Shown here one piece after another: positions 18,856 through 28,712 of a stretch of DNA of 64,000 nt. Source of the stretch: Streptomyces thinghirensis (GTDB lineage Bacteria; Actinomycetota; Actinomycetia; Streptomycetales; Streptomycetaceae); contig JAKFGP010000007.1 in NCBI GenBank assembly GCA_021502835.1, forward strand, positions 18,936-82,935. The letters run 5' to 3'. Positions within the stretch are counted from its first letter, which is position 1, and the number at the start of each line of letters is the position of its first letter. The notes beneath the pieces are model-generated. The model was not told the origin of the DNA and searched no databases. It worked only from the letters and a program-made list of their open reading frames with translations. A program made the position numbers and the translations under genes.

Positions 18856-19981
18856 ATGGAGACCCCCGAGCGAGCGCGGCTGGACGCCTTCTTCCGAAGG
18901 ATCACCGCGCAGTTCCCCGCTGGCCAGGCGATCACGACGTTGGTCATCACGCACCTGCTCCAGGAACGACCTGCTGTTCTGCGCGCCATGACCGCGGTGT
19001 CCACGATCGGCGCCGTCCTCCCCAAGCCCCGGTCGATCCACCAGCCGACCCTCGACACCGTCCGCCGCACCCTGCCGGTCCACGACCTGAGCCGCGAGCG
19101 GTTCACCGACGAGACCCAGGCCCTGCACTACCTGGAAGACACGGCCGGCGGCCAGGACGTCGTCCTGGTCGACATCGGCGGCTATTTCTGCAGCCAGCCT
19201 CGACACCCTCGTGGACAAATTCTCCGGCCGCATCCTCGGCGTCGTCGAGGACACCGAGAACGGACACCAGCGGTGCGCGGCCCTCGGCTCGCTCCCATGC
19301 CCGGTCGTGTCCGTGGCCCGCTCACCGCTCAAGGACTGCGAGGACCACCTCGTCGGCCGGTCCATCGTGTTCTCTACCAGACGCCCTCGTCCGCGCCCGC
19401 CGGGGACATCCTCACGAGCCGCACCGCCTGCATCATCGGCTTCGGCAAGATCAGTCGCTCGATTGCGCAGACCCTACGTGCCCAGGACCTGCGCGTCACC
19501 GTGTACGACAACGACGCGGTCAAGCGGGTACAGGCGCACGCCCTCGGCTTCCATACCAGCGCGTCCACCACCGGGCCGTCCACGACGCGGATCTCGTCCT
19601 GTGCGCCACCGGCAATCTCGCCCTCCGGCACGAGAGATTCGCCGCCCTGCAGCAACGGCGCGTACCTCAGATCGGTGACCTCCTCCGAGGACGAAGCTCG
19701 AACTCGGCAGCCTCGACGACCTCTACGAACGTCAACCCGTCGGACCCCAGTTGACCCGGTATGAGGTCACCGGCCACTACTTCTACGTTCTCGCCGACGG
19801 CGGTGCCGTCAACTTCGTGCACGGCGCCGCCGTCGGCACCTACATCCACCTCGTCCAGGCCGAGATACTCGCCGCCACCGCCACACTCAGCCACGCGCGA
19901 CTCCAGCCCGGACTGCGTGAGATGCCGGCAGCCGACCGCGACACCATCGCCAGAACCTGGCTCCGCCACTTCGAAAGGTGA
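18856..19981 (+). CDS. S-adenosylhomocysteine-hydrolase-like NAD-binding protein
   Basis: ATG after GAGAGGAG. Middle part: DVVLVDIGGYF, FSGRILGVVEDTENGHQRCA (the E-x-T-x-x-G segment of SAH hydrolases), ILTSRTACIIGFGKISRSIA (NAD Rossmann G-x-G-x-x-x), LRVTVYDNDAVKRVQAHALG, then YEVTGHYFYVLADGGAVNFV and HGAAVGTYIHLVQAEILAAT, which parallel the C-terminal LAEGRLVNL and Q-V-A-x-I blocks. The length (about 375 aa) is shorter than classical SahH (430-490), and I cannot find the catalytic Lys/Asp segment (K-F-D-N). It may bind NAD and a nucleoside but perform another reaction. Frame breaks near 19190, 19390 and 19560. Confidence 0.68.
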
Positions 19982-20537
19982 CCCCGTTGCCTCCCTCCAC
20001 CGAACACGTCCGTGCCGTCACGGAGGCGTACCTCGCCCGCCACCCGAACGAGCGCGCCTCCCCTACGATGCTGTTCGCCGTGCTCGCGGGCGCGGACGAT
20101 CCCACCAGCCGCAAGACCTTCCCCGCCCACGTGACCGGCAGCGCCATCGTCATCAACGGTGAACGGCACGTGCTCCACATCCTGCACAAGGCGTCCGGGA
20201 AACTCCGGCGCCCGGCGGGCACAACGAACCGTCCGACCAGCGCCTGCGCGACGCCGCCCTGCGCGAACTGCACGAGGAGGCGCCGGCATCCCGCCGAGCG
20301 CCGTGGTTCCCCTCGCCGGCCACGAGGACACTCCTCGACATCGACGTGCACGCGATCGACGCGAACCCGTCGAAGAACGAGCCGGCCCACCACCACGTGG
20401 ACTTCGCTGGGCCTTCCACCTCGGGGCCGATCACGCGGTGACGCTGCAGGAGGAGGGAGGTCGATGGCTACCAGTGGCGGCCGTTCGCGACCACCGCCTC
20501 ACCCACCGTCCGCGCCAAGCTCGCCCAGCTCACCTGA
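19978..20537 (+). CDS. NUDIX hydrolase
   Basis: A GTG start overlaps the previous TGA (GTGA). The N-terminal helix domain (VRAVTEAYLARHPNERAS) and FPAHVTGSAIVINGERHVLH lead, across a frameshift near 20215, to the NUDIX box LRDAALRELHEEAGIPPSAV (R-E-x-x-E-E-x-G), then DIDVHAIDANP and HHHVDFRWAFHLGADHAV. Such proteins cleave nucleoside diphosphates linked to another moiety. In this operon a CMP-/CDP-linked or modified CTP substrate is a reasonable guess. A KdsB-like enzyme follows directly. Confidence 0.85.
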
Positions 20538-20570
20538 AGCCCCCCGAACCCGACCACCAGGAGGGACGTC

Positions 20571-21345
20571 GTGGCCGCCACCACAGCCCGACCGACCGAC
20601 GCCGAACGGCGCCGGCACATCGCCGTCATACCCTGCCGCTGGGGTGCCTCCCGCTTCCCCGGCAAACCACTGGCCCTCCTCGGCGGCAAGCCGCTGCTCT
20701 GGCACGTCCACCAGCGCTGTCTGGAGGCCAAACGCCTGCAGGGGCCGTCGTCGCAGCGGACGACGAACGCATCGAAGCAGCGTGCCGCGAACTCGGCATC
20801 GACAGCATCCGCACCGGGGAGCACCTCACCGGCACCGACCGCGTCGCGGAGGTCGCCGAACGTCTACCAGCCGACGGATACATCAACGTGCAGGGCGACG
20901 AGCCGTTCATCTCGCCGACCGCCATCAACGACGTCTCCGAGGCCCTGGAATTCACTCCGCCCGGCATCTTCGCCGTGAACGCCTACACCGAGCTGGTCGA
21001 CGTCGGCGCCGTCCTGGACCACAACGTCGTCAAGGTCGTCGTCACGGCCCGCAGCGAGGCCGTCATGTTCTCGCGCCAGCCCATCCCGTACCCAAGGGGC
21101 GACCGGCCGAAGTACCTGCGTCAACTCCGGGCCTCTACGGCTTCACAGGCAAGGCTCTCCAACACTTCCGTCAGCTCCGGCAAGGGCCCTGGAGCGTGCC
21201 GAAGGAGTAGAGATGCTGCGTTTCGTCAAACACGGCCACGCCGTGCAGATGGTCCCTGTCCTGGACGACGGTGTAGCGGTAGACACCCCTGGAGGACCTG
21301 ACGCGAGCCGAGCGCTTCCTCGATCAGCTCGACGGAGCGGTTCAT
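20571..21345 (+). CDS. KdsB-like CMP-sugar-acid synthetase (cytidylyltransferase)
   Basis: GTG start with GGAGGG upstream. IAVIPCRWGASRFPGKPLAL is the nucleotide-binding signature (A-R-x-x-S-x-R-x-x-G-K) of KdsB/CMP-sialate synthetases. Then PLLWHVHQRCLEAKRL, VVAADDERIEAACRELGI, GTDRVAEVAERL, INVQGDEPFISPTAI (Mg-binding Q-G-D-E-P), NVVKVVVTARSEAVMFSRQPIPY, LYGFTGKALQHF and LRFVKHGHAVQMVPV. KdsB joins CTP to Kdo, a Gram-negative LPS sugar that streptomycetes lack, so the sugar acid must differ. Frame breaks near 20740, 21130 and 21290; the exact end is uncertain. Confidence 0.85.
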
Positions 21346-21526
21346 AGGCGTGGGACTGCACGGCCTATCTGCACGATGGGACGAAATCACCTCATCCGCG
21401 ACTCGTGCCTAATCTTCGGAAAGCCCCCGTTCTCACTCTTAGCGAACAGCAGCTCCGGGGCTTGCCTGCTCATAGCCAGAGCCGCCTCACTCACCAAAGC
21501 TGCGCCTCGGGCTACTTCAGGACGGG

Positions 21527-22265
21527 AAGCGAGGTCAGACCGCGTACAAGACGGGCGTGCCGCCACTGAAGCTGGTCGGGCGGCACGGCGAGCGGAGGCC
21601 CGGGAACCGTGTCAGTACCGCGCGCAGCGCGATTTCTGCCTCGGCCTTGGCCAGGGGAGCGCCGACGCAGCGGTGGATACCGTGCCCGAAGGCGAGGTGG
21701 CCGGCAGCGTCCCGGTTCGCATCGAGCTGGTCCGGTGACGGAACCGTTCGGGTCGCGGTTGGCGGCTCCGAGGACGACCAGGACCGGTGCGCTTTCGGAA
21801 TGTCGGCGCCGCCGAGTGTGACGGCCTCGGTGGTGTACCGGAAGGTAGCCGTGCTGACGGGGAGTCGAATCGAAGCAGCTCATCCAGCACCGTAGGGATG
21901 TCGTCCGGGTTCTGGCGGAGGCGGTCGAGTTCGGCCGGGTGCTGGAGCAGGGACAGGGTTGCGTTGCCGAGGAAGTTGGTGGTGGCCTCGTGGCCGGCCA
22001 CGAGCAGGAGCACCGCGAGAGAGACCAGTTCCTCCTCCGCTGAGCCGGTCGTCGCCGTCGCGAGCCGAGATGAGGAGGTCGAGGAGCGATTTGCCGGGGT
22101 GTCGGCGCTTGGCGGCGATGAGGGTCTGTCATGTAGTCGGCTGGGGAGTGCGAGGGCCGCGTCGATGACCCTGGCTGTCCGGCCGCGAACAGTTCGCCGG
22201 ACCAGCGCTGGATGTCGGGCCGGTCTTCATCCGGTACTCCGAGCAGTTCGCAGATCACGATGACG
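21527..22265 (-). pseudogene. Cytochrome P450, N-terminally truncated
   Basis: Minus-strand P450 fragment. It opens MICELLGVPDEDRPDIQRWS, carries the I-helix LLLVAGHEATTNFLGNATLS with the oxygen-activating T-T pair, LLQHPAELDRLRQNPD, the ExxR region around LDELLRFDSP, and a heme ligand segment FGHGIHRCVGAPLAKAEAEI assembled across frames. About 240 of roughly 400 residues survive. The N-terminal half is missing at 22265, where transposase-derived sequence begins, so this is a genuine truncation besides the indels. It is convergent with the large operon and may be the remains of a tailoring gene. Confidence 0.8.
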
Positions 22266-22549
22266 GTAGCGGGACGGCCAAGCCGGTCACGAAGTCGAAA
22301 AGCTCAGCGCAGGCGAACTAGGCGAGTAGGGCTCGCCCCTATGGACGTGCGGGGCGGGCGGGTCGCGGGTGGCGAGAGTGGCGGCGAGTCGCTGCCTGAG
22401 CTGCTGCGATCGTGGCGGCGGCGGGTGAATCCCGATGAGATCCCCGGGCTTCCTTACTTGTCGTCGAGCAGTCCCGACGCTTCCGCCTCGTCGGGCATTC
22501 CTTCCAGTCGTCGGGCCTGGTCGATCACGGTGTTCACCATGTTCAGGCT

Positions 22550-22730
22550 CGAAGCGCTGAGACCGTTCGCGCGCAGGGCGACCCGGCGCGAACTCAACCC
22601 GGTCGAACTGCTGTGGTCGGCCATCAAGGCCCGCGAGTTGGCCCACCTCGCCGGCGACCACCTCGCCGATGTCGCCGATGCCGCCGAACGCGGCATCCAC
22701 CGAGTCTGCTCCAGCGAGCAACTATGTAGA
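22550..22730 (+). mobile_element. IS630-family transposase C-terminal scrap
   Basis: A short plus-strand segment encodes RRELNPVELLWSAIKARELAH, LAGDHLADVADAAERGIH and RVCSSEQL. The N-P-V-E-x-L-W stretch carries the third catalytic acid of IS630 transposases. Nothing upstream supplies the first two acids, so only the 3' end remains. The bases 22266-22550 between this and the P450 fragment hold no gene I can support. Confidence 0.75.
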
Positions 22731-22882
22731 CGACGTAGACGAGAGCGAATAGCGCAGCCTGCCGCCGCCACCCGCAACCCGACCCGGATGCTGTCGCGCC
22801 GAGTCGCCAGGCCCCGGATCCCGCCTTCGTAACGGATCCGCCTGGAACGTGATCGGCTACAACGAGCCGCTGCTGGACTGGT

Positions 22883-23741
22883 TCACGGCTCGACAGGTTC
22901 AGAGTCGGTTTCCATCAGCACGATCACCCGGAGGAGATCAGTCCAGAAACCGCTGCAGCACCTCGTCCATCTACCGTGCTGTTCGCCTACGAGCAGCTGA
23001 CAGCCCGTTCTCCGCAGGTCAGGGGCGCCAGCGATGTGCGTACCCTTCCTCAGCGGTCCGCCGAGCAGGTCGAGTACCTCCTCAGCCGCAGTCGCCAGCG
23101 GAGTGTGATCGGCGTGTTCTGCCAAAAGCTTGATGGCTGTCCAGCAGCGCTTCCCCCGCACCGGGTCCGCGCTGAGCAGTCTGCGGGGCAACCACTTGCC
23201 GATGCCCGTCCAGGCGCCGTGGTAGGCAGTGAGCAGGTGTGCCGCTTCGCGCACGGTGAAGTCGGCGAGGGAGAGCTGTTATACCGATTGGCCGACGGGG
23301 TATCGACCAAGTCGTCCATGAAGCAGGTCAGGCCGTAGCGGCCTCGTTCCCATTCCGCCGGCGTGAGCGGCGGAGGACCGCCCGCGAGCACTGCCCGGCC
23401 CGTTCGCGCGCACGGGAAAGATCGCCGTGCGGGTCCATCAACGGCAAGCCCTGGTCGTAGATGAACAGGACCGTGCCACGACGGCGGGATCTGTCCCACT
23501 CGAAAAATTCCGGTATGTCCGCGAGAGTGTTCAGGAACAGCTCAGCCAGGCGGCCCTCATGGCGTACTACCTCACGGCGGCTGATGTCCGAGTCCGGCAA
23601 GAGGATAGCCACGTCCAAGTCGCTGGTTGCAGTGGCACGGCCCTGAGCAACCGATCCCCCCAGCATGGCACCCAGAGCGTCCGGGAAGCGGGCCATGACC
23701 AAACGCAGAGCCTGAGCAGCAAGAGTTCCTTGATCATGCAT
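22883..23741 (-). CDS. Nucleotidyltransferase-domain protein
   Basis: N-terminal pol-beta-type nucleotidyltransferase motif: LGAMLGGSVAQGRATATSDL followed by DVAILLPD gives the G-S-x(n)-D-x-D catalytic pattern. It then reads EGRLAELFLNTLADIPEFFE and GTVLFIYDQGLPLMDPHG, and after frame changes near 23400 and 23290 WERGRYGLTCFMDDLVDT, LTAYHGAWTGIGKWLPRRLL and AAEEVLDLLGGPLRKG. The helical C-terminus resembles the aminoglycoside nucleotidyltransferase layout, but no drug-specific signature is evident. About 280 residues. Confidence 0.72.
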
Positions 23742-24246
23742 GGGCGCTCATCGTGCCATCCGCGAAGAACGCACGCCAGGGGCCGAGGCATACGCTCTGG
23801 TCCCGTAGTTCAGAGAACACCCCGCTGTCCGAGCCCTTCTTGAACTCGATTTTACCGACCGCAGGAGCTCGGATACCGGCTCTGAACTGCGACATCACGG
23901 AGACTACATGTCGGTGACGACGAATCAGCGCAGACCGTGTCACCCATTCGTGTGCTTCACTGCGGTGCCTCGTCGACTGGTGTGTCTGCCCCTGCCGAAT
24001 TGTCCGAGTCCCGCCAATCGCTGGCCCGATCCGCGCATGCACTCTTTTACACCGACCTGCGGGTGACCGTCCATGCCAGAGGACCAGATGCAGGCCCGAC
24101 GGCACCGCTTCTCGCTACCCCAGGTGTGTACCAGCCATGCTTCGGCCATGACTGCGGCTCCAATGGAACGCCCAATGCCTCCCTCAATCCCTCAATCCAA
24201 GATAGAAAGGACAGCACGGGATCTTTAACTTCTCACGTGATGTGCC
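23742..24246. other. Intergenic stretch without a supported gene
   Basis: About 500 bases between two minus-strand nucleotidyltransferase-type genes. GC falls visibly here compared with flanking DNA. One minus-strand frame ending at 23734 reads SQFRAGIRAPAVGKIEFKKG and SELRDQSVCLGPWRAFFADG, which could be a small protein overlapping the next start, but I recognise no family. Otherwise I see nothing. Confidence 0.4.
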
Positions 24247-25385
24247 CTACGACGCGCGCACAACTTCCGGAGGAGTCACACAGAAATCCTGCGCCCCTCT
24301 GCAGAAGTCCCTGACATACGGCGAAAAGTCTCGCCGGTGCGGATGCAGGATCTCATGTGGTGAAAGGAAACCTCTCCCCTCGACGTTCCTGCGGAGGATT
24401 GAGTTCAACTGGTCAGCGCATTCGCGCAGTATCGAGGTCACCGCAGGGGATGATTGAAGAACCTCTATGCGAGGGAAGGAGAGAACGGACGAAGCGTCCC
24501 AGATACATGCCGTCCGAAAGCCTACGGAAGGGCACCCTGATATCGGCACTCAGTTCTCCGATTCGGGTTTTGCGAACTTCTCGCGAGACAGTGGCGCCGG
24601 AGAGTGAAATCCATCTCTCATCGCGCAGTTTACCTGGCCCCCGCGCGCTGAGAGGCACGGCCCGGATGGTCAAGGCGACAGATGTCGCATCGACGTCGAA
24701 TGGTAGGATAAGGCGTCTGAGATCCGCGATGGAGCATAAGTGGATACTGACGTCATACCGGCCGGCGCTCCCCAGTCGGCGCATATTCGATCACCTTGCG
24801 GTGTTCGTGAGGCAACTACCATGAGGTCGGCCGTATGACCATGGCCCGCCGACTCGACAGCCTCCTCTAGTTCAGTCATGGACGGGCCGTCGACGATCTC
24901 AGAAAATCAAGTTCAGCCAATCGTGAGAATATTCCGAAAAATTCATCCCGGTTCTGCATAACGGCTATTATGTCCACGTCGGACGGGCGCAGGTTGGCCC
25001 GTTGTTGGCGGACGGAGAAGAATCTTCCGTATGACATGGAGCCAGCGAGCAGAAAGGCTTCGTTCCGACCTTCGAAAGCGGCGGACAGCGCCGCGACGTC
25101 GCGGCATCTCCGCAGGCTTTCCACCGTCACCTGCACTGCGGGGTTCCGGGCCCACGCCTCCACGGCGGCGCCGACGCTTTTCCCCGTGCGGGCTGCAGAC
25201 CAGAACCCCTCCCGGAATTCGGCGTGGCAGGTTTCTTCGGCCTCCGACGAAACGCCGTACACCGTCCACGCACAGGCAGCGAACTCTTCCAGACGCACAG
25301 GTGGAGGTCGCCTGTCCCGGGAGTGGGAGTCCGAGAGGCCGGCAGCTCTCTCACCAAGTTCTCGCCACCCAAATATCTCTGACAC
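24247..25385 (-). CDS. Nucleotidyltransferase-fold protein, possibly two coupled genes
   Basis: A GTG start at 25385 gives SEIFGWRELGERAAGLSD, then EEFAACAWTVYGVSSEAEE and AFLLAGSMSYGRFFSVRQQR with SDVDIIAVMQN: a G-S...D-x-D nucleotidyltransferase motif. That frame stops at 24876 in an ATGA overlap with a second frame, MTELEEAVESAGHGHTADLM, which continues after shifts near 24780 and 24480 through YDVSIHLCSIADLRRLI to FCRGAQDFCVTPPEVVRAS. It is either one protein of about 380 residues with indels or a coupled pair. GC is lower than the surroundings. No known relative comes to mind for the second half. Confidence 0.6.
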
Positions 25386-25493
25386 CTGCCGGCCTTCCCT
25401 TGGTCGCGCGCCGCTCGACTGCCGTATTGACTGCCACAAAATACCGTGTCTATTCTTGCCGGGATGCCACGAAAGCTGAGGGGATTCGGGAAT

Positions 25494-26290
25494 ATGCCGC
25501 GTTCGGATGAAGACATTGCCAACCAGCCCCGCTGGGACGAGGCGGCCGCTCTGCATCTGGAATCGCCTTTTTACGCCGTACAGGAGGTGATATCCGGAGA
25601 ATCAAGCCTTTCATCCATCGACAGCGATCTCCTGACTGCTTTCGGTGGGCGGTGCCTGCACCCGATGTGCCATATCGGGACCGACACCGTGAGCATCGCC
25701 AGAACCTTTTCCCAGGCAGTCGGATTCGACTACTCGGAAAAAGCTGTGCGCATTGCGAGACAAATTTCGGACCGGGCCAACTCGCCTCACTGCGCTTTCA
25801 TGGTGGGAGACGTGACAAACATGCCGCTGTCGCCTTCTTCATTCGATGTCGTCTTCCTCAACTGGGGCTCGCTGGTCTGGATCTTCGAGCTGCCGCCCGT
25901 TCTGCGCGAGCTGCGGCGGATACTGCGACCCGGCGGTCATCTCATCATCGTTGACCAGCACCCCGCGTCCCTGACGTTCCGACGCGGCGTACCTCCTTCT
26001 GTCATGGTGCCAACCGAAGACTACTTCGGCGAGCGGAAGATCACAGTCGAGCGGAAAGACTATGCCGAACGCAAGGCCGATATCAAGTACACGACGGTGA
26101 TCGAAGCACGTCATACCATGGCGGAGATTCTCAATCCGTACTCACAGAATTCCGTCTCGTTGAATTCCAAGAATACGATTCGCTGAGTTGGCAGGCATAT
26201 TCGAACATGGTGGTGTCCGGGCGTCGACTATGGAAACGGAAGAACTGTCCGGTGCCACTGAGTTTCTCCGTTGTCGCACAGCGGAGGTAA
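25494..26290 (+). CDS. Class I SAM-dependent methyltransferase
   Basis: The start at 25494 follows GAGGGGATTCGG; an ATG at 25464 is an alternative. MPRSDEDIANQPRWDEAAAL, HLESPFYAVQEVISGESSL, a motif I variant HPMCHIGTDTVSIARTF (unusual: H-x-G-T-D in place of E/D-x-G-x-G-x-G), GFDYSEKAVRIARQ, FMVGDVTNMPLSPSSFDVV and LRELRRILRPGGHLIIVDQ. A frameshift near 26140 hides the true end, TEFRLVEFQEYDSLSWQAY to VVAQRR at 26290. It diverges from the nucleotidyltransferase gene across about 108 bases. The same H-x-G-T-D motif I occurs in a subgroup of streptomycete methyltransferases, in my recollection. Confidence 0.8.
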
Positions 26291-26343
26291 GAGCCAGGAC
26301 CCGCAAGGTGTCGTCATCCATGCGCGGCGCCGTCAGCCGGATG

Positions 26344-28712
26344 TCAGGCGCTGAGTCGTGCACGGGTCTTCTGGGTCTCGGGATGGGCTTCACCCAGCAC
26401 CCCAATGCGTTCCTCCAACACCGCACGGTATTCGGTTTCGGCGGCGGCCAGGTTGCCCTGCTGGGCGAGAACCCAGGCGAGATCGTGACGCGTCCACAGC
26501 GTATGCGGATGGCTCGCGCCCAACACCCTGGTCCGCTCGGCCAGCACGGCCTGGTACTCCGCCTCGGCCTCATCACCGACGAGGCTTCCACGCCGGACGA
26601 GAACCCGCAGCAGAGCGTGCCGCGCGCCCAACGTGTCCGGATGTGATTCGCCCAGGACATGGGCGCGCTCCTCCAGCAACGTACGGTATTCGGCTTCGGC
26701 GGCGGCCAGGTTGCCCTGCTGGGCGAGAACCCAGGCGAGATCGTGACGCGTCCACAGCGTATGCGGATGGCTCGCGCCCAACACCCTGGTCCGCTCGGCC
26801 AGCACGGCCCGGTACTCCGCCTCGGCCTCATCACCGACGAGGCTTCCACGCCGGACGAGAACCAGCGCGAGATCATGACGCGTCCACAGCGTATGCGGAT
26901 GGCTCGCGCCCAACACCCTGGTCCGCTCCTCCAGCACCGCACGGTACTCCGCTTCGGCGGCCGGCAGGTCCCCCTTCTGTGCGAGCAACCAGGCCAAGGC
27001 ATGGCGTGTGCGCAGGGTCTCGAGGTGCATCGGGCCCAGCACGCGCGACCGGTCATCGAGGACCAGTCGGTACTCCTTCTCGCCGGCGCCGGGATCACCG
27101 CCCCTGTCCTTCAGTCGGGCCGCCTGGTAACGGAACTGGAGAACACATGGATGAGTTGTCGGTAAGTGGCCCCGCAACGGCTCCGCGTCCTTCCTCAGCC
27201 GGGCGGCCTGCTCCAGACTTCCGGTCGACAGGGCGTAGTCCATGCAAGCCGCGACACCTTCGAACAAGTCGGTAACTGCCGCCTCCTCAAGTCGGTCGCC
27301 GAGCGTTTGCGCAAGCGTACTCAGGCGCGTCGCATGCGAAAGGAGGTTGCTCCAGACCCTCCATTCGTCGGTGTTCCGCGAGTCTCGCCCCCGGACGGCG
27401 GAGGCCAGGCCATGCAGCCCCAGCTCGACGTACAAGCCGCGCTCGCCGTCCGCGTCCACCGACGCGCGCATTGTTTCGCCGATCACAGGGTGTACCACCA
27501 GCGAATAATCCGAAACCGGCGATCCCTCATTCGGAGAATTCTTGAGCAGCAGCCCGAAGTCCGCGAGGCTGTCGATGGTTCTCTGGATGTCGTCGGTCGA
27601 CTCGAACGCGAACAGAGGCGACCGCCTCAGCATGTCGGGGTCGATCATCAGCACGTACGGGATGTCCACGTCGGCGAAGTGCGAGAAGAGACGTATGAGT
27701 GCGCGGGCATTCGTGACCCCCTGCTCACCGAGAAGGTCCAGGCTGATTTCCCAGGTGTTGGTGACGCGCACACTATGCTGGGCGGACCCGGTGCCGACGG
27801 GGCTGTCCAGCAGCTCTCCGAATCGCTCGTTCAGGGCCGCCCGATACGTGTTGAAGGTGTCGGGAGCGGAAGTACCGGGCCAGGGAGCGGATGCCCCGTA
27901 CCCGGGCGAGGTACAGACCGGCTTGGTGCAGCACGAGTGGCATGCGCCCCAGACGGTCAGCGAGTCTCTCGGCGTCCTCCTGGGTGCCCGCCCCCAGACC
28001 GGCACGGTCTCGCAGGATCTGCGCCGCTTGTTCCGTCGTCAGTTCGCGCAGGGCATGCCGGTGCCATTCGCCCCACATTTCCGAGTTCCCGTTCCGGCTG
28101 GTCACGAGAACCCTGCCATGCGGTTGAGGGGTCCTTATCCAGCCGTTTCCATCGCCTACGGATCCGCCCGGCAGGGCCAGGATCCTCGTGTCGTCGGCGC
28201 CGTCAATCACGACGAACCAGGGGCGCGGGTGGACAGCGAGGAGTTCCCAGACAAGCTCCGGGGGCGTCGCCGTCGTGGCCGGACCAGGCCAGCCGCACCC
28301 TCTCCGGAGAAGCCCCCAGCCGCAGGGCCAACGCCCTCATGCCCGCGCTGAGTGCCGAGTAGTCTGCGGCGGAGATCCACCACACGTCGAAGCCACGGCC
28401 GCGCGCCTGAGCGGCCAGGTCGATGGCCGCGGTCGTTTTGCCGTACCCGCCGGCTGCGTACACCACGTGAACGGATCCCGGCTCGCTCTCCAGAATGGAC
28501 TTCAACAGCGAAGAGCGACCGCGCACCGGAAATCCGGTCCGGCGCGGAGTGATGGACACCGGGCCAGCGAGTCCTGGATCGTCCTGGTGGACATGAGTGA
28601 TGAACTGGTCGCGGTGCGCGATGTACACGTCGTTGGCGGCGTTGACCTGGTCCGGTCTCTGCGGCGGGACCCGGGGACCGCCCCGGGGACCATCCGCGGA
28701 ACCGGGGATCAC
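26344..28712 (-). CDS. STAND-type NTPase with kinesin-light-chain TPR repeats
   Basis: A GTG at 28712 overlaps the tyrA stop (GTGA). Residues 55-100: GFPVRGRSSLLKSILES and VVYAAGGYGKTTAAIDLA (Walker A), then FVVIDGADDTRILAL (Walker B, across a frame change) and GRVLVTSRN (sensor, NB-ARC style), RMPLVLHQAGLYL, and a winged-helix-like part. The C-terminal third is six 42-44-residue TPRs of the form HTLWTRHDLAWVLAQQGNLA / AEAEYRAVLEERTRVLGASH. No N-terminal effector domain is visible. STAND proteins act as signal-triggered oligomeric switches in regulation or defence; which applies here is open. Frame changes near 28240 and 27880. Confidence 0.8.
26432..26865. repeat. 258-base direct duplication inside the TPR region
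   Basis: The stretch around 26432-26607 recurs at 26690-26865 with about one mismatch (for example GGTTGCCCTGCTGGGCGAG at 26451 and 26709). The spacing of 258 bases equals 86 codons, that is two TPR units (42 plus 44 residues), so the copies stay in frame. It indicates recent repeat expansion. Confidence 0.8.

Noticed and set aside
7788..21345. Phosphonate, polyketide, NRPS or terpene cluster
   Set aside because: No PepM, ketosynthase, adenylation or terpene cyclase motif is present in any frame of the region.
22287..22721. Minus-strand open frames over the IS630 scrap
   Set aside because: The plus-strand frame carries the recognisable transposase motif (NPVELLW); the minus frames show nothing.
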